Origin: JANYHF01 sp963732765
GTDB lineage: Bacteria; Pseudomonadota; Alphaproteobacteria; Rhizobiales; Hyphomicrobiaceae
Direction of reading: 5' to 3'
DNA length: 64,000 nucleotides
Assembly (NCBI GenBank): GCA_963732765.1
Contig: CAVTAS010000006.1
Location: 1-64,000 of the forward strand
Shown here: piece by piece, positions 1 to 9,332 of the stretch
Numbering within the stretch: position 1 is the stretch's first letter
Layout of the letters: the number at the start of each line of letters is the position of its first letter
Notes under the pieces: model-generated
What the model was told of the DNA's origin: nothing
The model's database searches: none
Seen by the model: only the letters and a program-made list of their open reading frames with translations
Program-made: the position numbers and the translations under genes

Positions 1-58
<58 letters not shown>

Positions 59-197
59 GACGCACCCTGTTTACGGGATACTTGCGCGCCGATCAAATGC
101 CGCGTCGTGACCGCGCACGGGACTTGACGCCTCGGGCGATTTCCCGGACGCCAGGGACGCTTCGTCCCCGCTCCCACTCCCGCGAGCCCCCACCAGC

Positions 198-1292
198 ATG
201 ACCGCCGTTCCGCGCCTTTCCGTGATCGTGCCGACCTTCAACGAGGCGGGCAACGTAGGCGTGCTGTTCGACCGGCTGAAAACGGCGTTGGCGGGGATGG
301 CCTGGGAGGTCATTTTTGTCGACGACAACAGCCCGGACGGTACGGCGCAGTTGCTGCGCGACATCGCCCAGGAAGATGTCCGCGTGCGTTGCCTGCGCCG
401 GGTCGGGCGGCGCGGCCTGGCGGGGGCGTGCATCGAGGGCATGCTGGCCTCGTCCGCGCCTGTTGTCGCCGTGATGGACGCCGATCTGCAGCACGACGAG
501 ACGCTGCTGCCGGCCATGCTGGCGGAAATCGACCGCGGGGCCGAATTGGTCGTGGGCTCGCGCTATATCGTCGGCGGGGTGGCGGGCGAGGGATTTTCCA
601 AGTCGCGTCAGGGCATGAGCAGTTTTGCGACGGTGCTCGCGCACCGGCTGCTGGGCGTTGAAGTCAGCGATCCCATGAGCGGCTTTTTCATGGTGCGGCG
701 CGAGGTGGTCGAGGAGGCCGCTCCCCGGCTGTCGGAACAGGGGTTCAAGATCCTGCTCGATCTGATCGCCAGCGCGCCGCGGCCGGTGCGCACGGTGGAG
801 CTGCCGTTCCAGTTCCGCGAGCGCCACGCCGGACAGTCCAAGTTGGACAGTCTGGTGGCGGTGGAGTTCGCCGGTCTGGTGCTGTCGAAACTGTTCGGCG
901 ACTGGCTGTCGATCCGTTTTCTGCTGTTCGCCCTGGTTGGGCTGTCGGGGCTGGTGGTGCACCTCGTGGTCTTGCAGTCCTTGCTGACAACGGGATCGAT
1001 CCCTTTCGGATCGGCCCAAGTTGCAGCAACCTATGTGGCCATGGTCTGGAACTTTTTTGCCAACAACCAGCTGACCTACCGGGATCGGCGTCTAGGCGGT
1101 TGGGCGGCCGTCCGGGGCCTCGTGATCTTCTGCCTGGTCTGCTCGGTGGGGGCGCTGGCCAATGTCGGTGTCGCCAGCTGGATCTTCGATGGCAATCGCA
1201 CCAGCGCCTGGCTGGCTGGCACCACCGGCGCGCTGATGGGGGCGGTGTTCAACTACGCCGTTAGCTCGGTTTTGACATGGCGTCGTAGTTAA
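198..1292 (+). CDS. GT2 polyprenyl-phosphate mannosyltransferase-like protein fused to GtrA
   Basis: This 364-residue protein has two parts. Residues 1-230 are a GT-A fold family 2 glycosyltransferase of the dolichyl/polyprenyl-phosphate mannose synthase type, with VPTFNE near 11, VDDNSPDGT at 41-49 and the metal-binding DADLQHD at 94-100. Residues about 235-364 hold four hydrophobic segments typical of GtrA, including a WNFFANNQLTY stretch. Such fusions load a sugar on undecaprenyl phosphate at the inner membrane and may help flip it. The next gene is a PMT-like integral membrane glycosyltransferase, which suggests a donor-maker plus periplasmic transferase pair. The ATG at 198 has no strong Shine-Dalgarno. 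The sugar cannot be read from sequence. Confidence 0.88.
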   Translation: MTAVPRLSVIVPTFNEAGNVGVLFDRLKTALAGMAWEVIFVDDNSPDGTAQLLRDIAQEDVRVRCLRRVGRRGLAGACIEGMLASSAPVVAVMDADLQHDETLLPAMLAEIDRGAELVVGSRYIVGGVAGEGFSKSRQGMSSFATVLAHRLLGVEVSDPMSGFFMVRREVVEEAAPRLSEQGFKILLDLIASAPRPVRTVELPFQFRERHAGQSKLDSLVAVEFAGLVLSKLFGDWLSIRFLLFALVGLSGLVVHLVVLQSLLTTGSIPFGSAQVAATYVAMVWNFFANNQLTYRDRRLGGWAAVRGLVIFCLVCSVGALANVGVASWIFDGNRTSAWLAGTTGALMGAVFNYAVSSVLTWRRS

Positions 1293-1390
1293 TCTCGTCT
1301 TTTCCCGTTTCGTCTCGATTTTTCTCGTCATTTCCCGATTTTTTCTTGTTTTTTCTCGCACTTTCTCTCGTTTTTCTTGGCTTCTCTCAA
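1293..1390 (+). repeat. Pyrimidine-rich low-complexity tract
   Basis: About 100 bases between the two glycosyltransferase genes are almost purely pyrimidine on the plus strand. They are built from variants of TTTTCTCG and TTTCCCG, with purines mostly as single G in TCG. The tract is open in the downstream gene's frame, which makes an artificially long N-terminus there. It could be a slippage-prone spacer. Confidence 0.7.
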
Positions 1391-1432
1391 TACCATCTCG
1401 CACCCATCGATCTTTACTGGAGTCCACAGGTT

Positions 1433-2914
1433 TTGCACTTGAGTCTGCAGCCACAGCTACGCAGTCTGATCATAGCCAGTCTGACGCTATGCGTTTTGCG
1501 CATGGCGGTCGCCGCTTCGACCGGCCTCACCGATGACGAGGCTTACTATCGATTGTGGGGTCTTGGACCGGCGCTGAGCTATCTCGACCACCCCCCGATG
1601 GCTGGCTGGATGATCTGGCTCGGGCAGCACATTGCGGGCGATACGACGCTCGGGGTTCGGCTGGCAGCGGTGCTGACGCCGCTACTCGGAACACTGCTCA
1701 CCTGGCGCACCGCGGGCCTGTTGTTCGGCCCCGCGGTGGCCGAGCGCGCGGCCTGGTTCGGCCTTGCCATTCCGCTGCTGGCGGTCGGCGGCGTGATCAT
1801 GACGCCGGACATCCCGTCGGTGTTGTTCTGGGGGCTGACGAGTTGGGCGGTTGCCGAGCTGTGGCACTCCAGGCAGCCGCACTGGTGGCTGCTGGTGGGG
1901 CTGTTCGCCGGCCTGGGGTTGATCTCGAAGTACACCAACCTGTTCGCGGGTGCGGGCATCGTGCTGTGGCTGTTGGGTTCGGGACAGATTTGGCGCCATC
2001 TGCGCCATTGGCAACTGTGGGCAGGCGGAGCGATCGCACTGGCCTGCACGACGCCGGTTATCCTATGGAATGAGGCACATCATTGGGCCTCGTTCGGCAA
2101 ACAGTTCGGCCGCGTGGCCGCCGGGAACGAGCTCACCGTGCGGTTCCTGGGTGAACTGATCGGCGGCGCTTTCGGTTTGCTGAGCCCGGCCATCGCCATC
2201 CTGGCGGGGGTCGGGATCTGGGCGGCGAGCAAGGTCGCGCGGCAGGATCGTCAGTCGGCGGAGTTTCTGTTGCTGACCTCGCTGCTGCCGATCGGGCTCT
2301 ATCTCGTTGCCCACAGTCTGCACGGCCGGGTGCAGGCCAATTGGCCAGCACCGATCTATCCCGCGCTTGGCGTCCTGGCGGCCATCGGTGTCCAGCACTT
2401 ACCGGCTTCCTGGGGCATCCATGGCGCACGCATCGGCCGCGCTGCGTTGCCGCTCGGTTTTGCCCTCAGCGCGTTGGTCTATCTGCATGTGCTGCGCCCA
2501 ATGGTCCATCTGCCGGGCGAGAAGGACCCGACCGCCCAGATGCAGGGCTGGGCCGACTTCGGGCGTGCCGTCGAGGCCCGCCGGCAAGCCGTGGGTGCGC
2601 AATGGATCGCCACCACGAGCTATGCAACCACGGGACAGCTCGCGTTCCGGGAGCCGTCCGATATCCCGGTTATGCAGCTCGACGAGCGTATTAGGTATAT
2701 CAACTTGAAGTCCCCCAACCCGTCTGTCCTGCAAGCTACGGGTCTTTACGTAGAGTTGGATAGGCGCGAACAACCAGGGCTACTGCGTAAGAAATTCCGG
2801 GTTGTAGAGCCTCTCCCCCCGCTCGTCCGGAGTAGCGGCGGTGTCCCGATTTCGACCTATATGCTCTACAAAGTCGCCGATCCAATTGCGGCCGTGCTCG
2901 ACCCCGTGGACTGA
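1433..2914 (+). CDS. PMT/ArnT-like glycosyltransferase (GT39/GT83 superfamily)
   Basis: An integral membrane protein of about 493 residues with roughly ten hydrophobic segments. After the first segment comes the acidic motif TDDEAYY (near residue 34), followed by LDHPPMAGW, the signature first periplasmic loop of the protein O-mannosyltransferase/ArnT superfamily that takes sugars from polyprenyl-phosphate donors. The frame is open back to 1346, but that part lies in a pyrimidine tract. A GGAG at 1419-1422 sits ten bases before TTG 1433, so I place the start there, with low certainty. Together with the upstream GT2-GtrA gene it probably glycosylates lipid A, a polysaccharide or a protein outside the cytoplasmic membrane. 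Confidence 0.82.
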   Translation: MHLSLQPQLRSLIIASLTLCVLRMAVAASTGLTDDEAYYRLWGLGPALSYLDHPPMAGWMIWLGQHIAGDTTLGVRLAAVLTPLLGTLLTWRTAGLLFGPAVAERAAWFGLAIPLLAVGGVIMTPDIPSVLFWGLTSWAVAELWHSRQPHWWLLVGLFAGLGLISKYTNLFAGAGIVLWLLGSGQIWRHLRHWQLWAGGAIALACTTPVILWNEAHHWASFGKQFGRVAAGNELTVRFLGELIGGAFGLLSPAIAILAGVGIWAASKVARQDRQSAEFLLLTSLLPIGLYLVAHSLHGRVQANWPAPIYPALGVLAAIGVQHLPASWGIHGARIGRAALPLGFALSALVYLHVLRPMVHLPGEKDPTAQMQGWADFGRAVEARRQAVGAQWIATTSYATTGQLAFREPSDIPVMQLDERIRYINLKSPNPSVLQATGLYVELDRREQPGLLRKKFRVVEPLPPLVRSSGGVPISTYMLYKVADPIAAVLDPVD

Positions 2915-3064
2915 AAAACGCCGGAAATCCGGCCTTATTCGACCCCAGTCGCATGTCATCGCAAGCGTTCATGCAAGGTTCAGGTGAACTGGCCTAAGCT
3001 TTGCGTGAGATGGGGCAACAGTCCTTTCCGCAAGATTTCACAAGACCAAGTTTGGGGGTTCGAC

Positions 3065-3400
3065 ATGTTCTCTGTCACGAAAATCGCAATGAGCGGCGTT
3101 TTGGCGCTCGCACTCACCGCGTCCAGCCTGAACGTTGCACCGGCCTCGGCCGGCAATCGCGACGCCGGCTTGGCCATCGGCATCGGCGCCGGGCTGATCA
3201 TTGGCGGCATCCTGCTCAACGAACAGCGCAATCAACACCCGCACCGCGGCCAGCGGCGGCATCTTGGCATCGGCTACCAGCCCGCGTGCTACCTCGGGCC
3301 AGTGCAATACCGCTGGGTCGAAAGCTGCCGCGAGGGCCGCAACGGCGATCTGTTCTGCCGCAAGTCGCGTCAGGCCTATCAGGAAAAAATCTGCAACTGA
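3065..3400 (+). CDS. Small secreted protein with glycine-rich hydrophobic segment
   Basis: 111 residues. The N-terminus is a Sec signal peptide (MFSVTKIAMSG, a hydrophobic core, then PASAG cleavage site near 27). A short glycine-rich hydrophobic stretch (AIGIGAGLIIGGILL, residues about 37-51) follows, then a basic histidine-rich segment and a C-terminal region with four cysteines (positions about 76, 89, 99 and 110) that could form two disulfides in the periplasm. A GGGGG Shine-Dalgarno precedes the ATG. I do not recognise a named family. Similar small alphaproteobacterial cell-envelope proteins are common. Confidence 0.75.
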   Translation: MFSVTKIAMSGVLALALTASSLNVAPASAGNRDAGLAIGIGAGLIIGGILLNEQRNQHPHRGQRRHLGIGYQPACYLGPVQYRWVESCREGRNGDLFCRKSRQAYQEKICN

Positions 3401-3480
3401 ACGGTTGCGTAGTGTTGCCGTGGCGTTGCGTCTCGTTCGCGATACGTTACGAACGGCATAGCGTTGCAGCCAGGCATCAG

Positions 3481-3503
3481 CCCTCGCGACGACATCGCGA
3501 GGG
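3481..3503. terminator. Hairpin between convergent genes
   Basis: A perfect 9-bp inverted repeat CCCTCGCGA/TCGCGAGGG with a 5-base loop lies between the convergent stops at 3400 and 3527. There is no long T run on either side, so it is a probable bidirectional terminator with modest intrinsic strength. Confidence 0.6.
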
Positions 3504-3526
3504 CTCTCTCATGCCGCCCGTGGCGT

Positions 3527-6500
3527 CTATTCCGCCGCCTGCGGACGATGTTGCTCGGATCGCGCGCGATCGAACGCCAGACGCCGCTTGGCTTCCTCGG
3601 CCTTGGCCACCTCAACGCTCGCCTGTTTCACCGGGCCGAAGCCCCTGATGGCGCACGCGGCATCGAGCAAGCTCGCGGCAGCCGTGCAATTGCCGGCGCT
3701 GAGGTCGCGCGCCACGTCGGCCAGCAAGGTTTCGTAGTTGGCAGCGAGTTGCCGCTCCATCCGGCGCTCGGCGCTGCGGCCGAAGATGTCCCAGGGTGTT
3801 CCGCGCAGGCGCTTCAGTCTGGCCAGCTGCTTCAACACGACCAGGATCCAGGGTCCGAACGCCATCTTTTTCGGCCGGCCGGTTGCGGGATCGATGCGGG
3901 CCAGGATCGGCGGGGCGAGATGCAACGTCACGCGCCCGTCGCCGTCGAACTGATCCTTAAGCGCGGCCGCGAACTTGCCGTCCGTGTAAAGCCTGGCGAC
4001 TTCGTATTCGTCCTTATAAGCCATCAACTTGAATAGCGTCTCGGCGGCGGTGCGCGCGAGGATGTCCTGCCCCGGCGTCACGCGTTGCTCGGCGGTCTGG
4101 ATCGCGGCCAGCGCGGCGCGGTATCGATCCGCATAGCGCTCATCCTGATACGCAACCAAGATGGCCGCACGCCGCTCGATCAGTCGATCGACGGTCTCAG
4201 GGTTCGCGGGCTTGGATGGCTTGGCCATTAGCTCCGATGCCATCGCGGGATCGTGCGCCACCGTTCGCCCCAGCCGGAATGCGCGCAGGTTCATGTCGAC
4301 GGCCGCGCCGTTCAACCCAATGGCCTGCTCGATAGCGGCGGCGCCGACCGGCACCAACCCCAGCTGATAGGCATACCCCAGCATCATCATGTTGGCGCCG
4401 ATCGAATCGCCGAACGCGCGCTCGGCCAGCGCATGCGCATCGAAAGACCAATGCGCGCCGGACCCAACGCGCTCCTCGATATCGCGGCGCATACGCATCG
4501 CCGGTAGCTGCAGCGACGGCTGGCGTGTAAAATCGCCAGTCAGCATCTCGTGCGTGTTCAGCACCGCGCGCGTCCGCCCCGCCGCCATCGTACCGAGAAT
4601 GGCCGGCGAGGCCGTCACCACCAGATCGCCGCCGATCACCAGATCGGATCCACCCAGCGAGGTGCGGATGGCGTGGATATCGTCTGGATGCCAGGCAATT
4701 CGCGCGTGGCAAGCGACCGACCCGCCCTTCTGCGCCATGCCGGTCATCTCCATACCGCCGAACGCCTTGCCTTCCAGATGCGCCGCCTCGCCCAGCACCG
4801 CCATGACGGTCACAACGCCCGTCCCGCCGATGCCGGTGATGAGCATCTGATACGGTCTGTCGAGCGCGGGCAGCGCCGCCTCGGGCAGATTGGCGACCTC
4901 AAGCGGTGGGCTGCCGGTGGCTGCCGCCCGCACTTTGGCCGGCCGCACGCCCTCGATGGTCACAAAGCTCGGGCAGAAGCCCTTTACGCAGGAAAAGTCC
5001 TTGTTGCAGGCACTTTGATCGATCTTGCGCTTGCGGCCGAGGTCGGTCTCCAGCGGCAGGATGGCGACGCAATTGCTTTGGGCGCCGCAATCGCCGCAAC
5101 CCTCGCAGACGGCGGAATTGATGAACACGCGCTTGTCGGGATCGGGATACGTGCCGCGCTTGCGCCGCCGGCGCTTTTCCGCAGCACACGTCTGATCGTA
5201 GATCATGACGGTCAGGCCGGGGATCTCGCGCAATTCCTTCTGCACACTATCAATATCGTCGCGGTGGAGTACGTCGACCCCGCGCGGCAGCGGCACGCCG
5301 GCATACTTCGCCGGTTCGTCCGTGACCATTACAACGCGTTTTGCTCCCTCGGCCACCATCTCGAACGCAATTTGTGGCGCGGTCGTGCCGCCATCCAACG
5401 ATTGACCACCCGTCATGGCGACTGCGTCGTTGAACAGGATCTTGTAGGTCATGTTGACACCCGACGCGACGGCGGCGCGGATGGCGAGCGAGCCTGAATG
5501 CACATAGGTGCCGTCGCCGATGTTCTGGAATACGTGGCCGGTTTTCGAGAATGGTGCCTCGCCAATCCAGTTCGCGCCCTCACCGCCCATTTGCGTGAAG
5601 CCGTCGGTCCGGCGGTCCATCCATTGCGCCATGTAGTGGCAGCCGATGCCGGCATAGGCACGCGAGCCTTCGGGCACCACGGTGGAAGAATTGTGCGGGC
5701 ACCCCGCGCAGAAATAGGGCGTGCGCGCCACGACATCGCCGCGCGGGGCCGCGTTGCCGGTCAATTGCCGCAAGCTCGCCAAACGCGACTTCAGCGCGGC
5801 ATCATCGGCAAACCGCAGCACGCGCTCGCCAATGGCCAGCGCGATGGCCGTGGGCTCCAGCGCGCCTTTGGACGGGAACAGCCATTGTCTGCTCTCGTCG
5901 TATTTGCCGATGATGGCCGGCGCATTGGCCAGACCATACAGGTCCTCACGCGCTTGCGCCTCGATCAGCGAGCGCTTTTCCTCAACGACAATGATCAGGT
6001 CGAGGCCAGACGCAAAGGCGCGCAGGCCCTGCGGCTCCAGCGGCCATGGCATCGCTACCTTGTACAGACGAAGCCCAAGTGCCATCGCCCGCGCCTCATC
6101 GATCCCGAGTTCGTCAAGCGCCTGGCGCACGTCGAGATAACTCTTGCCCACCGACAGGATGCCGATGCGGGGCGACGGGCCGCCGCGCCACACGATCTTG
6201 TCGAGGCCATTGGCCCGCACGAATGCCAGCGCCGCGTCGCGCTTGAAATCGTGCAGGCGAGCCTCGCGAGTCAGGATAGGATCATTCAGCCGGATGTTCA
6301 GGCCACCCTCCGGCATCGCAAAATCCGTGGGCAGCGTAATCGCGACGCGATCGACCCGGCCGTCGACCACGGCAGTCGCCTCCATGGTGTCCTTGACGCA
6401 TTTGATGCCGACCCATGTTCCGGCGAAACGCGATATGGCGTAGCCGTACACACCGTAATCGAGAATCTCCTGCACGCCAGCCGGCGACAGGATGGGAATC

Positions 6501-7000
6501 ATGGCGTCGACAAAGGCGAATTCGCTTTGGTGCGCGGTGGTGGACGCCTCGGCCGTGTGGTCGTCGCCCATCAGCGCCAGCACGCCGCCGTGTTTGGACG
6601 TACCCGCATGGTTCGCATGGCGCAGCGCGTCGCCGGCGCGGTCGACGCCTGGCCCTTTGGCGTACCACATGCCGAACACACCATCGTATTTGCCCTCGCC
6701 CCGAAGCTCCGCCTGCTGAGCGCCCCACAACGCGTCGGCCGCAAGTTCCTCATTGATGGCGGGCTGGAAGTGGACGTTGGCGGCCGCCAGCTCGGCCGCC
6801 GCGCGCGCAACCTGGCCATCGAAATTGGCGACCGGCGAGCCGCGATAGCCGGTGATGTAGCCGGCAGTATCGAGACCGGCGCGGCGATCGCGCTCGTGTT
6901 GCATGAGCAGAAGCCGCAAGGCCGCCTGCGCGCCCGTGAGCAGCACGCGGTCCACGGAGAGGTCGAATTTGTCAGCCAGGGTGGGCGCCGATTTGACCAT
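3527..7000 (-). CDS. Fused indolepyruvate:ferredoxin oxidoreductase (IorA-IorB type)
   Basis: 1157 residues. The protein decarboxylates aryl-pyruvates to aryl-acetyl-CoA with ferredoxin as electron acceptor. In order: a POR_N-like pyrimidine-binding region (about 10-400); CAGCPHNSS near 427; a TPP-binding block with GIGCHYMAQW and NIGDGTYVHSG (about 450-535); a ferredoxin-like segment with CEGCGDCGAQSNC and CNKDFSCVKGFC (about 640-685); and a POR gamma domain starting at TGIGGTGVVT (about 725-920). This single-chain arrangement, longer than archaeal IorA plus IorB, is usual in aerobic alphaproteobacteria that degrade aromatic amino acids. The start codon lies 3 bases past the dihydroorotase stop, so translation is probably coupled. 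Confidence 0.93.
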   Translation of the reverse strand: MVKSAPTLADKFDLSVDRVLLTGAQAALRLLLMQHERDRRAGLDTAGYITGYRGSPVANFDGQVARAAAELAAANVHFQPAINEELAADALWGAQQAELRGEGKYDGVFGMWYAKGPGVDRAGDALRHANHAGTSKHGGVLALMGDDHTAEASTTAHQSEFAFVDAMIPILSPAGVQEILDYGVYGYAISRFAGTWVGIKCVKDTMEATAVVDGRVDRVAITLPTDFAMPEGGLNIRLNDPILTREARLHDFKRDAALAFVRANGLDKIVWRGGPSPRIGILSVGKSYLDVRQALDELGIDEARAMALGLRLYKVAMPWPLEPQGLRAFASGLDLIIVVEEKRSLIEAQAREDLYGLANAPAIIGKYDESRQWLFPSKGALEPTAIALAIGERVLRFADDAALKSRLASLRQLTGNAAPRGDVVARTPYFCAGCPHNSSTVVPEGSRAYAGIGCHYMAQWMDRRTDGFTQMGGEGANWIGEAPFSKTGHVFQNIGDGTYVHSGSLAIRAAVASGVNMTYKILFNDAVAMTGGQSLDGGTTAPQIAFEMVAEGAKRVVMVTDEPAKYAGVPLPRGVDVLHRDDIDSVQKELREIPGLTVMIYDQTCAAEKRRRRKRGTYPDPDKRVFINSAVCEGCGDCGAQSNCVAILPLETDLGRKRKIDQSACNKDFSCVKGFCPSFVTIEGVRPAKVRAAATGSPPLEVANLPEAALPALDRPYQMLITGIGGTGVVTVMAVLGEAAHLEGKAFGGMEMTGMAQKGGSVACHARIAWHPDDIHAIRTSLGGSDLVIGGDLVVTASPAILGTMAAGRTRAVLNTHEMLTGDFTRQPSLQLPAMRMRRDIEERVGSGAHWSFDAHALAERAFGDSIGANMMMLGYAYQLGLVPVGAAAIEQAIGLNGAAVDMNLRAFRLGRTVAHDPAMASELMAKPSKPANPETVDRLIERRAAILVAYQDERYADRYRAALAAIQTAEQRVTPGQDILARTAAETLFKLMAYKDEYEVARLYTDGKFAAALKDQFDGDGRVTLHLAPPILARIDPATGRPKKMAFGPWILVVLKQLARLKRLRGTPWDIFGRSAERRMERQLAANYETLLADVARDLSAGNCTAAASLLDAACAIRGFGPVKQASVEVAKAEEAKRRLAFDRARSEQHRPQAAE

Positions 7001-7003
7001 TGT

Positions 7004-8335
7004 TCAGCCTACCGAGTTTGTGAAGCGCACCGGCTCGCCTTGCGCAGGGCCGATGACCTCGCCCTCCCACATGACGCGCCGCCCACGGATGATGGTGCCT
7101 GCAACGCGGCCCCTCAGCTTGCGCCCCTCGAACGGCGTCCATCCGGCGCGGCTGGCCATGTCCTTGGCGGTGATTTGGGAGGTGCCGTTGAGGTCGACAA
7201 TGGAGAAATCGGCATCGTAGCCGACGGCGATGCGTCCCTTGCCCGCGATGTCGAACAACCGCTGCGGCCCGGCGCTGGTCATATCCATCAGGCGTAGCAG
7301 CGATAGCCGCCCGGCGGCGACATGGTCGAGCATCACCGGAAGCAGCGTCTGCACGCCCGGCATACCGGAGGGCGAGGCAGGATAGGGCTTTGCTTTTTCT
7401 TCCAGCGTGTGCGGCGCATGATCCGATCCCAGAACATCGGCGACTCCGCTTTCGAGGCCGCGCCACAAAGCGGCCTGATGCTCTGCCGAACGCAGGGGCG
7501 GGTTCATCTGGGCACGGTTGCCAAGGGCGGCATACGCCTCTTCGGCTGTCAACGTCAGATGCTGCGGGGTGACCTCGACGCTGACCAGCGCTTTGTGAGC
7601 GGCGAGAAACGCCATCTCCTCGGCGGTGGAGACATGCAGGATGTGGATGGGTTTTCCGGCGTCCTCGGCCAGGCGCACGAGCTGCTGCGTACACCCTAGA
7701 GCGGCCGTGGCGTCGCGCCAGACAGAATGGCTCGCAGGATTGCCCGGCTCCTGCCAGTGCTTGCGCTGGCGTAAGCGCGATTCCAGTTCCGAATGGAAGG
7801 CAACGCGGCGGCTGGTCAGGGAGAGGATGGCCGCGAGCGCACGCTCGTCTTCGACCAGCAGATCGCCCGTTGACGAGCCGGCAAACACTTTTATGCCCGC
7901 GCTGCCGGGCAGTTGCTCCAGCTCCGGGATCTCGGCGACGGTATCGGCCGTGCCGCCGACCCAGAACGCGAAATCGCAGGCCATGCGGTGGGTTGCGCGC
8001 GCGACCTTATCGGCCAGCGCATCGGCCGATGTGGTGGGCGGATTGGTGTTCGGCATCTCGAACACAGCGGTGACACCGCCAAGCACGGCCGCACGGGCGC
8101 CAGTCTCAAGGTCCTCCTTGTGCGTCGCACCAGGCTCGCGGAAATGCACCTGGGTGTCGATCACGCCGGGCAGGATGGTGAGGCCGGTGGCGTCGATGGT
8201 CTCGCCGGCGCTGGCGGTCGCGAGGTTGCCCAGCGCGGCGATGCAGCCGGCACGGATGCCGATGTCGCGCGCGCCGACGCCGTCGTGGTTGACGACGGTG
8301 GCGTTGCGGATGAGGAGGTCGAAGGAGGCGGGCAT
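7004..8335 (-). CDS. pyrC: Dihydroorotase-like amidohydrolase
   Basis: 443 residues, cyclic amidohydrolase family, class I dihydroorotase type. The family strand-1 metal motif is DxHxH, but here it reads DTQVHFREPG (about residue 60), so the first histidine is glutamine. Later signatures are present: FEMPNTNPPTT, a histidine in FHSELESRLR, HILHVSTAEEM and GSDHAPHT with the catalytic aspartate. The substitution belongs to a subfamily annotated as dihydroorotase in many alphaproteobacteria, which would make pyrimidine precursor from carbamoyl aspartate. A hydantoinase-like or non-catalytic partner role is possible. It is the first gene of a pair with the oxidoreductase below it. Confidence 0.85.
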   Translation of the reverse strand: MPASFDLLIRNATVVNHDGVGARDIGIRAGCIAALGNLATASAGETIDATGLTILPGVIDTQVHFREPGATHKEDLETGARAAVLGGVTAVFEMPNTNPPTTSADALADKVARATHRMACDFAFWVGGTADTVAEIPELEQLPGSAGIKVFAGSSTGDLLVEDERALAAILSLTSRRVAFHSELESRLRQRKHWQEPGNPASHSVWRDATAALGCTQQLVRLAEDAGKPIHILHVSTAEEMAFLAAHKALVSVEVTPQHLTLTAEEAYAALGNRAQMNPPLRSAEHQAALWRGLESGVADVLGSDHAPHTLEEKAKPYPASPSGMPGVQTLLPVMLDHVAAGRLSLLRLMDMTSAGPQRLFDIAGKGRIAVGYDADFSIVDLNGTSQITAKDMASRAGWTPFEGRKLRGRVAGTIIRGRRVMWEGEVIGPAQGEPVRFTNSVG

Positions 8336-8387
8336 GCGAGAGAACTCCGTTGCCTGAGCAAATAGCTGCAGGCCGCCCCAGGCTCCA

Positions 8388-8406
8388 CTTCTCCCTTTGG
8401 GAGAAG
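8388..8406. repeat. Short perfect palindrome, REP-like
   Basis: CTTCTCCC-TTT-GGGAGAAG, an 8-bp stem with a 3-base loop, in the divergent gap between the dihydroorotase and ygfZ starts. It resembles intergenic palindromes common in rhizobial genomes. I found no second copy in this window. Confidence 0.45.
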
Positions 8407-8483
8407 GAGGGCCAACGGCTGGCGATGATCGTGCGGCTGAGTTAGAGTCGCACGGAAAGCAACTCTAGACCCCGAGGGGCGTC

Positions 8484-9332
8484 ATGTCTTCAGGCAGCAT
8501 CGCCTATCTCGACGACCGCGCGGCAGTTCGCGTCGGCGGGGCCGATGCGGGCACGTTCCTGCAGGGGCTGATCACGAACGACTTGGATGTGAAACAAGGG
8601 TCGATCTTTGCTGGTTTGCTGTCACCGCAAGGCAAAGTGCTGTTCGAATTTGTCATTGTGCAGCCTGACGAAGGCTTTTTGCTGGACGTGGCGGCTAGCG
8701 CGGCGGACGATTTGGTCAAGCGGCTAACGCTTTACAAGCTGCGAGCGAAAATTGAGATCGAACTCGCGCGGGAATGGAAGGTCTTTTCGCAAAGCTCGTC
8801 GCTGGCTGAGCTTCCAGACAGCGCAAGCGGTGGGATGATGTTCACCGATCCAAGGCTGCATGACCTTGGCCGGCGGGCACACCTGCCTGACCCCAAGATG
8901 AGTGTTCCGGCCATGCTCGACTACGACGCCCACCGCATCTCTCTCGGCGTCCCCGAGGGCGGCAAGGACTACTTGTTCGGCGAACTTTTCCCGCACGAGG
9001 CCATGTTCGACCAACTCCACGGCGTGTCCTTCACCAAGGGCTGCTACGTCGGCCAGGAGATCGTGGCGCGGATGCAACATCGCGGGACGGCCCGCAGCCG
9101 GTTTCTGATGGTTGCAGCGGCTGGGCCGCTGCCGGAGCGGGGGACACCTGTGCTGGCCGGCGACAAGCCTATCGGTGAGATGGGCTCGAGCGTTGGCGGC
9201 AACGGCCTGGCGCTTATCCGGCTCGACCGGCTCGGCGATGCTTATAAAGAGGGCCGTACCATAACCACCGGGGGCGTCCCGATCACCCTAACCAAGCCGC
9301 CCTACGCCACCTTCGAGGTTCCCACCCCATGA
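8484..9332 (+). CDS. ygfZ: tRNA-modifying folate-binding protein YgfZ
   Basis: 282 residues, GcvT-like fold. The family signature KGCYVGQEIVARMQHRG lies near residue 182, with the conserved cysteine of the YgfZ/COG0354 group. YgfZ uses folate and supports assembly or repair of certain Fe-S enzymes and some tRNA modifications. An N-terminal DAGTFLQGLITND stretch is typical of the family. The stop overlaps the start of tag in an ATGA, so the two are translationally coupled. Confidence 0.93.
   Translation: MSSGSIAYLDDRAAVRVGGADAGTFLQGLITNDLDVKQGSIFAGLLSPQGKVLFEFVIVQPDEGFLLDVAASAADDLVKRLTLYKLRAKIEIELAREWKVFSQSSSLAELPDSASGGMMFTDPRLHDLGRRAHLPDPKMSVPAMLDYDAHRISLGVPEGGKDYLFGELFPHEAMFDQLHGVSFTKGCYVGQEIVARMQHRGTARSRFLMVAAAGPLPERGTPVLAGDKPIGEMGSSVGGNGLALIRLDRLGDAYKEGRTITTGGVPITLTKPPYATFEVPTP

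Noticed and set aside
5498..7297. 599-codon plus-strand open frame opposite the indolepyruvate oxidoreductase
   Set aside because: Its composition (Arg, His, Gln, Ala) is typical of the antisense of a GC-rich gene, and the minus-strand protein has complete family motifs.
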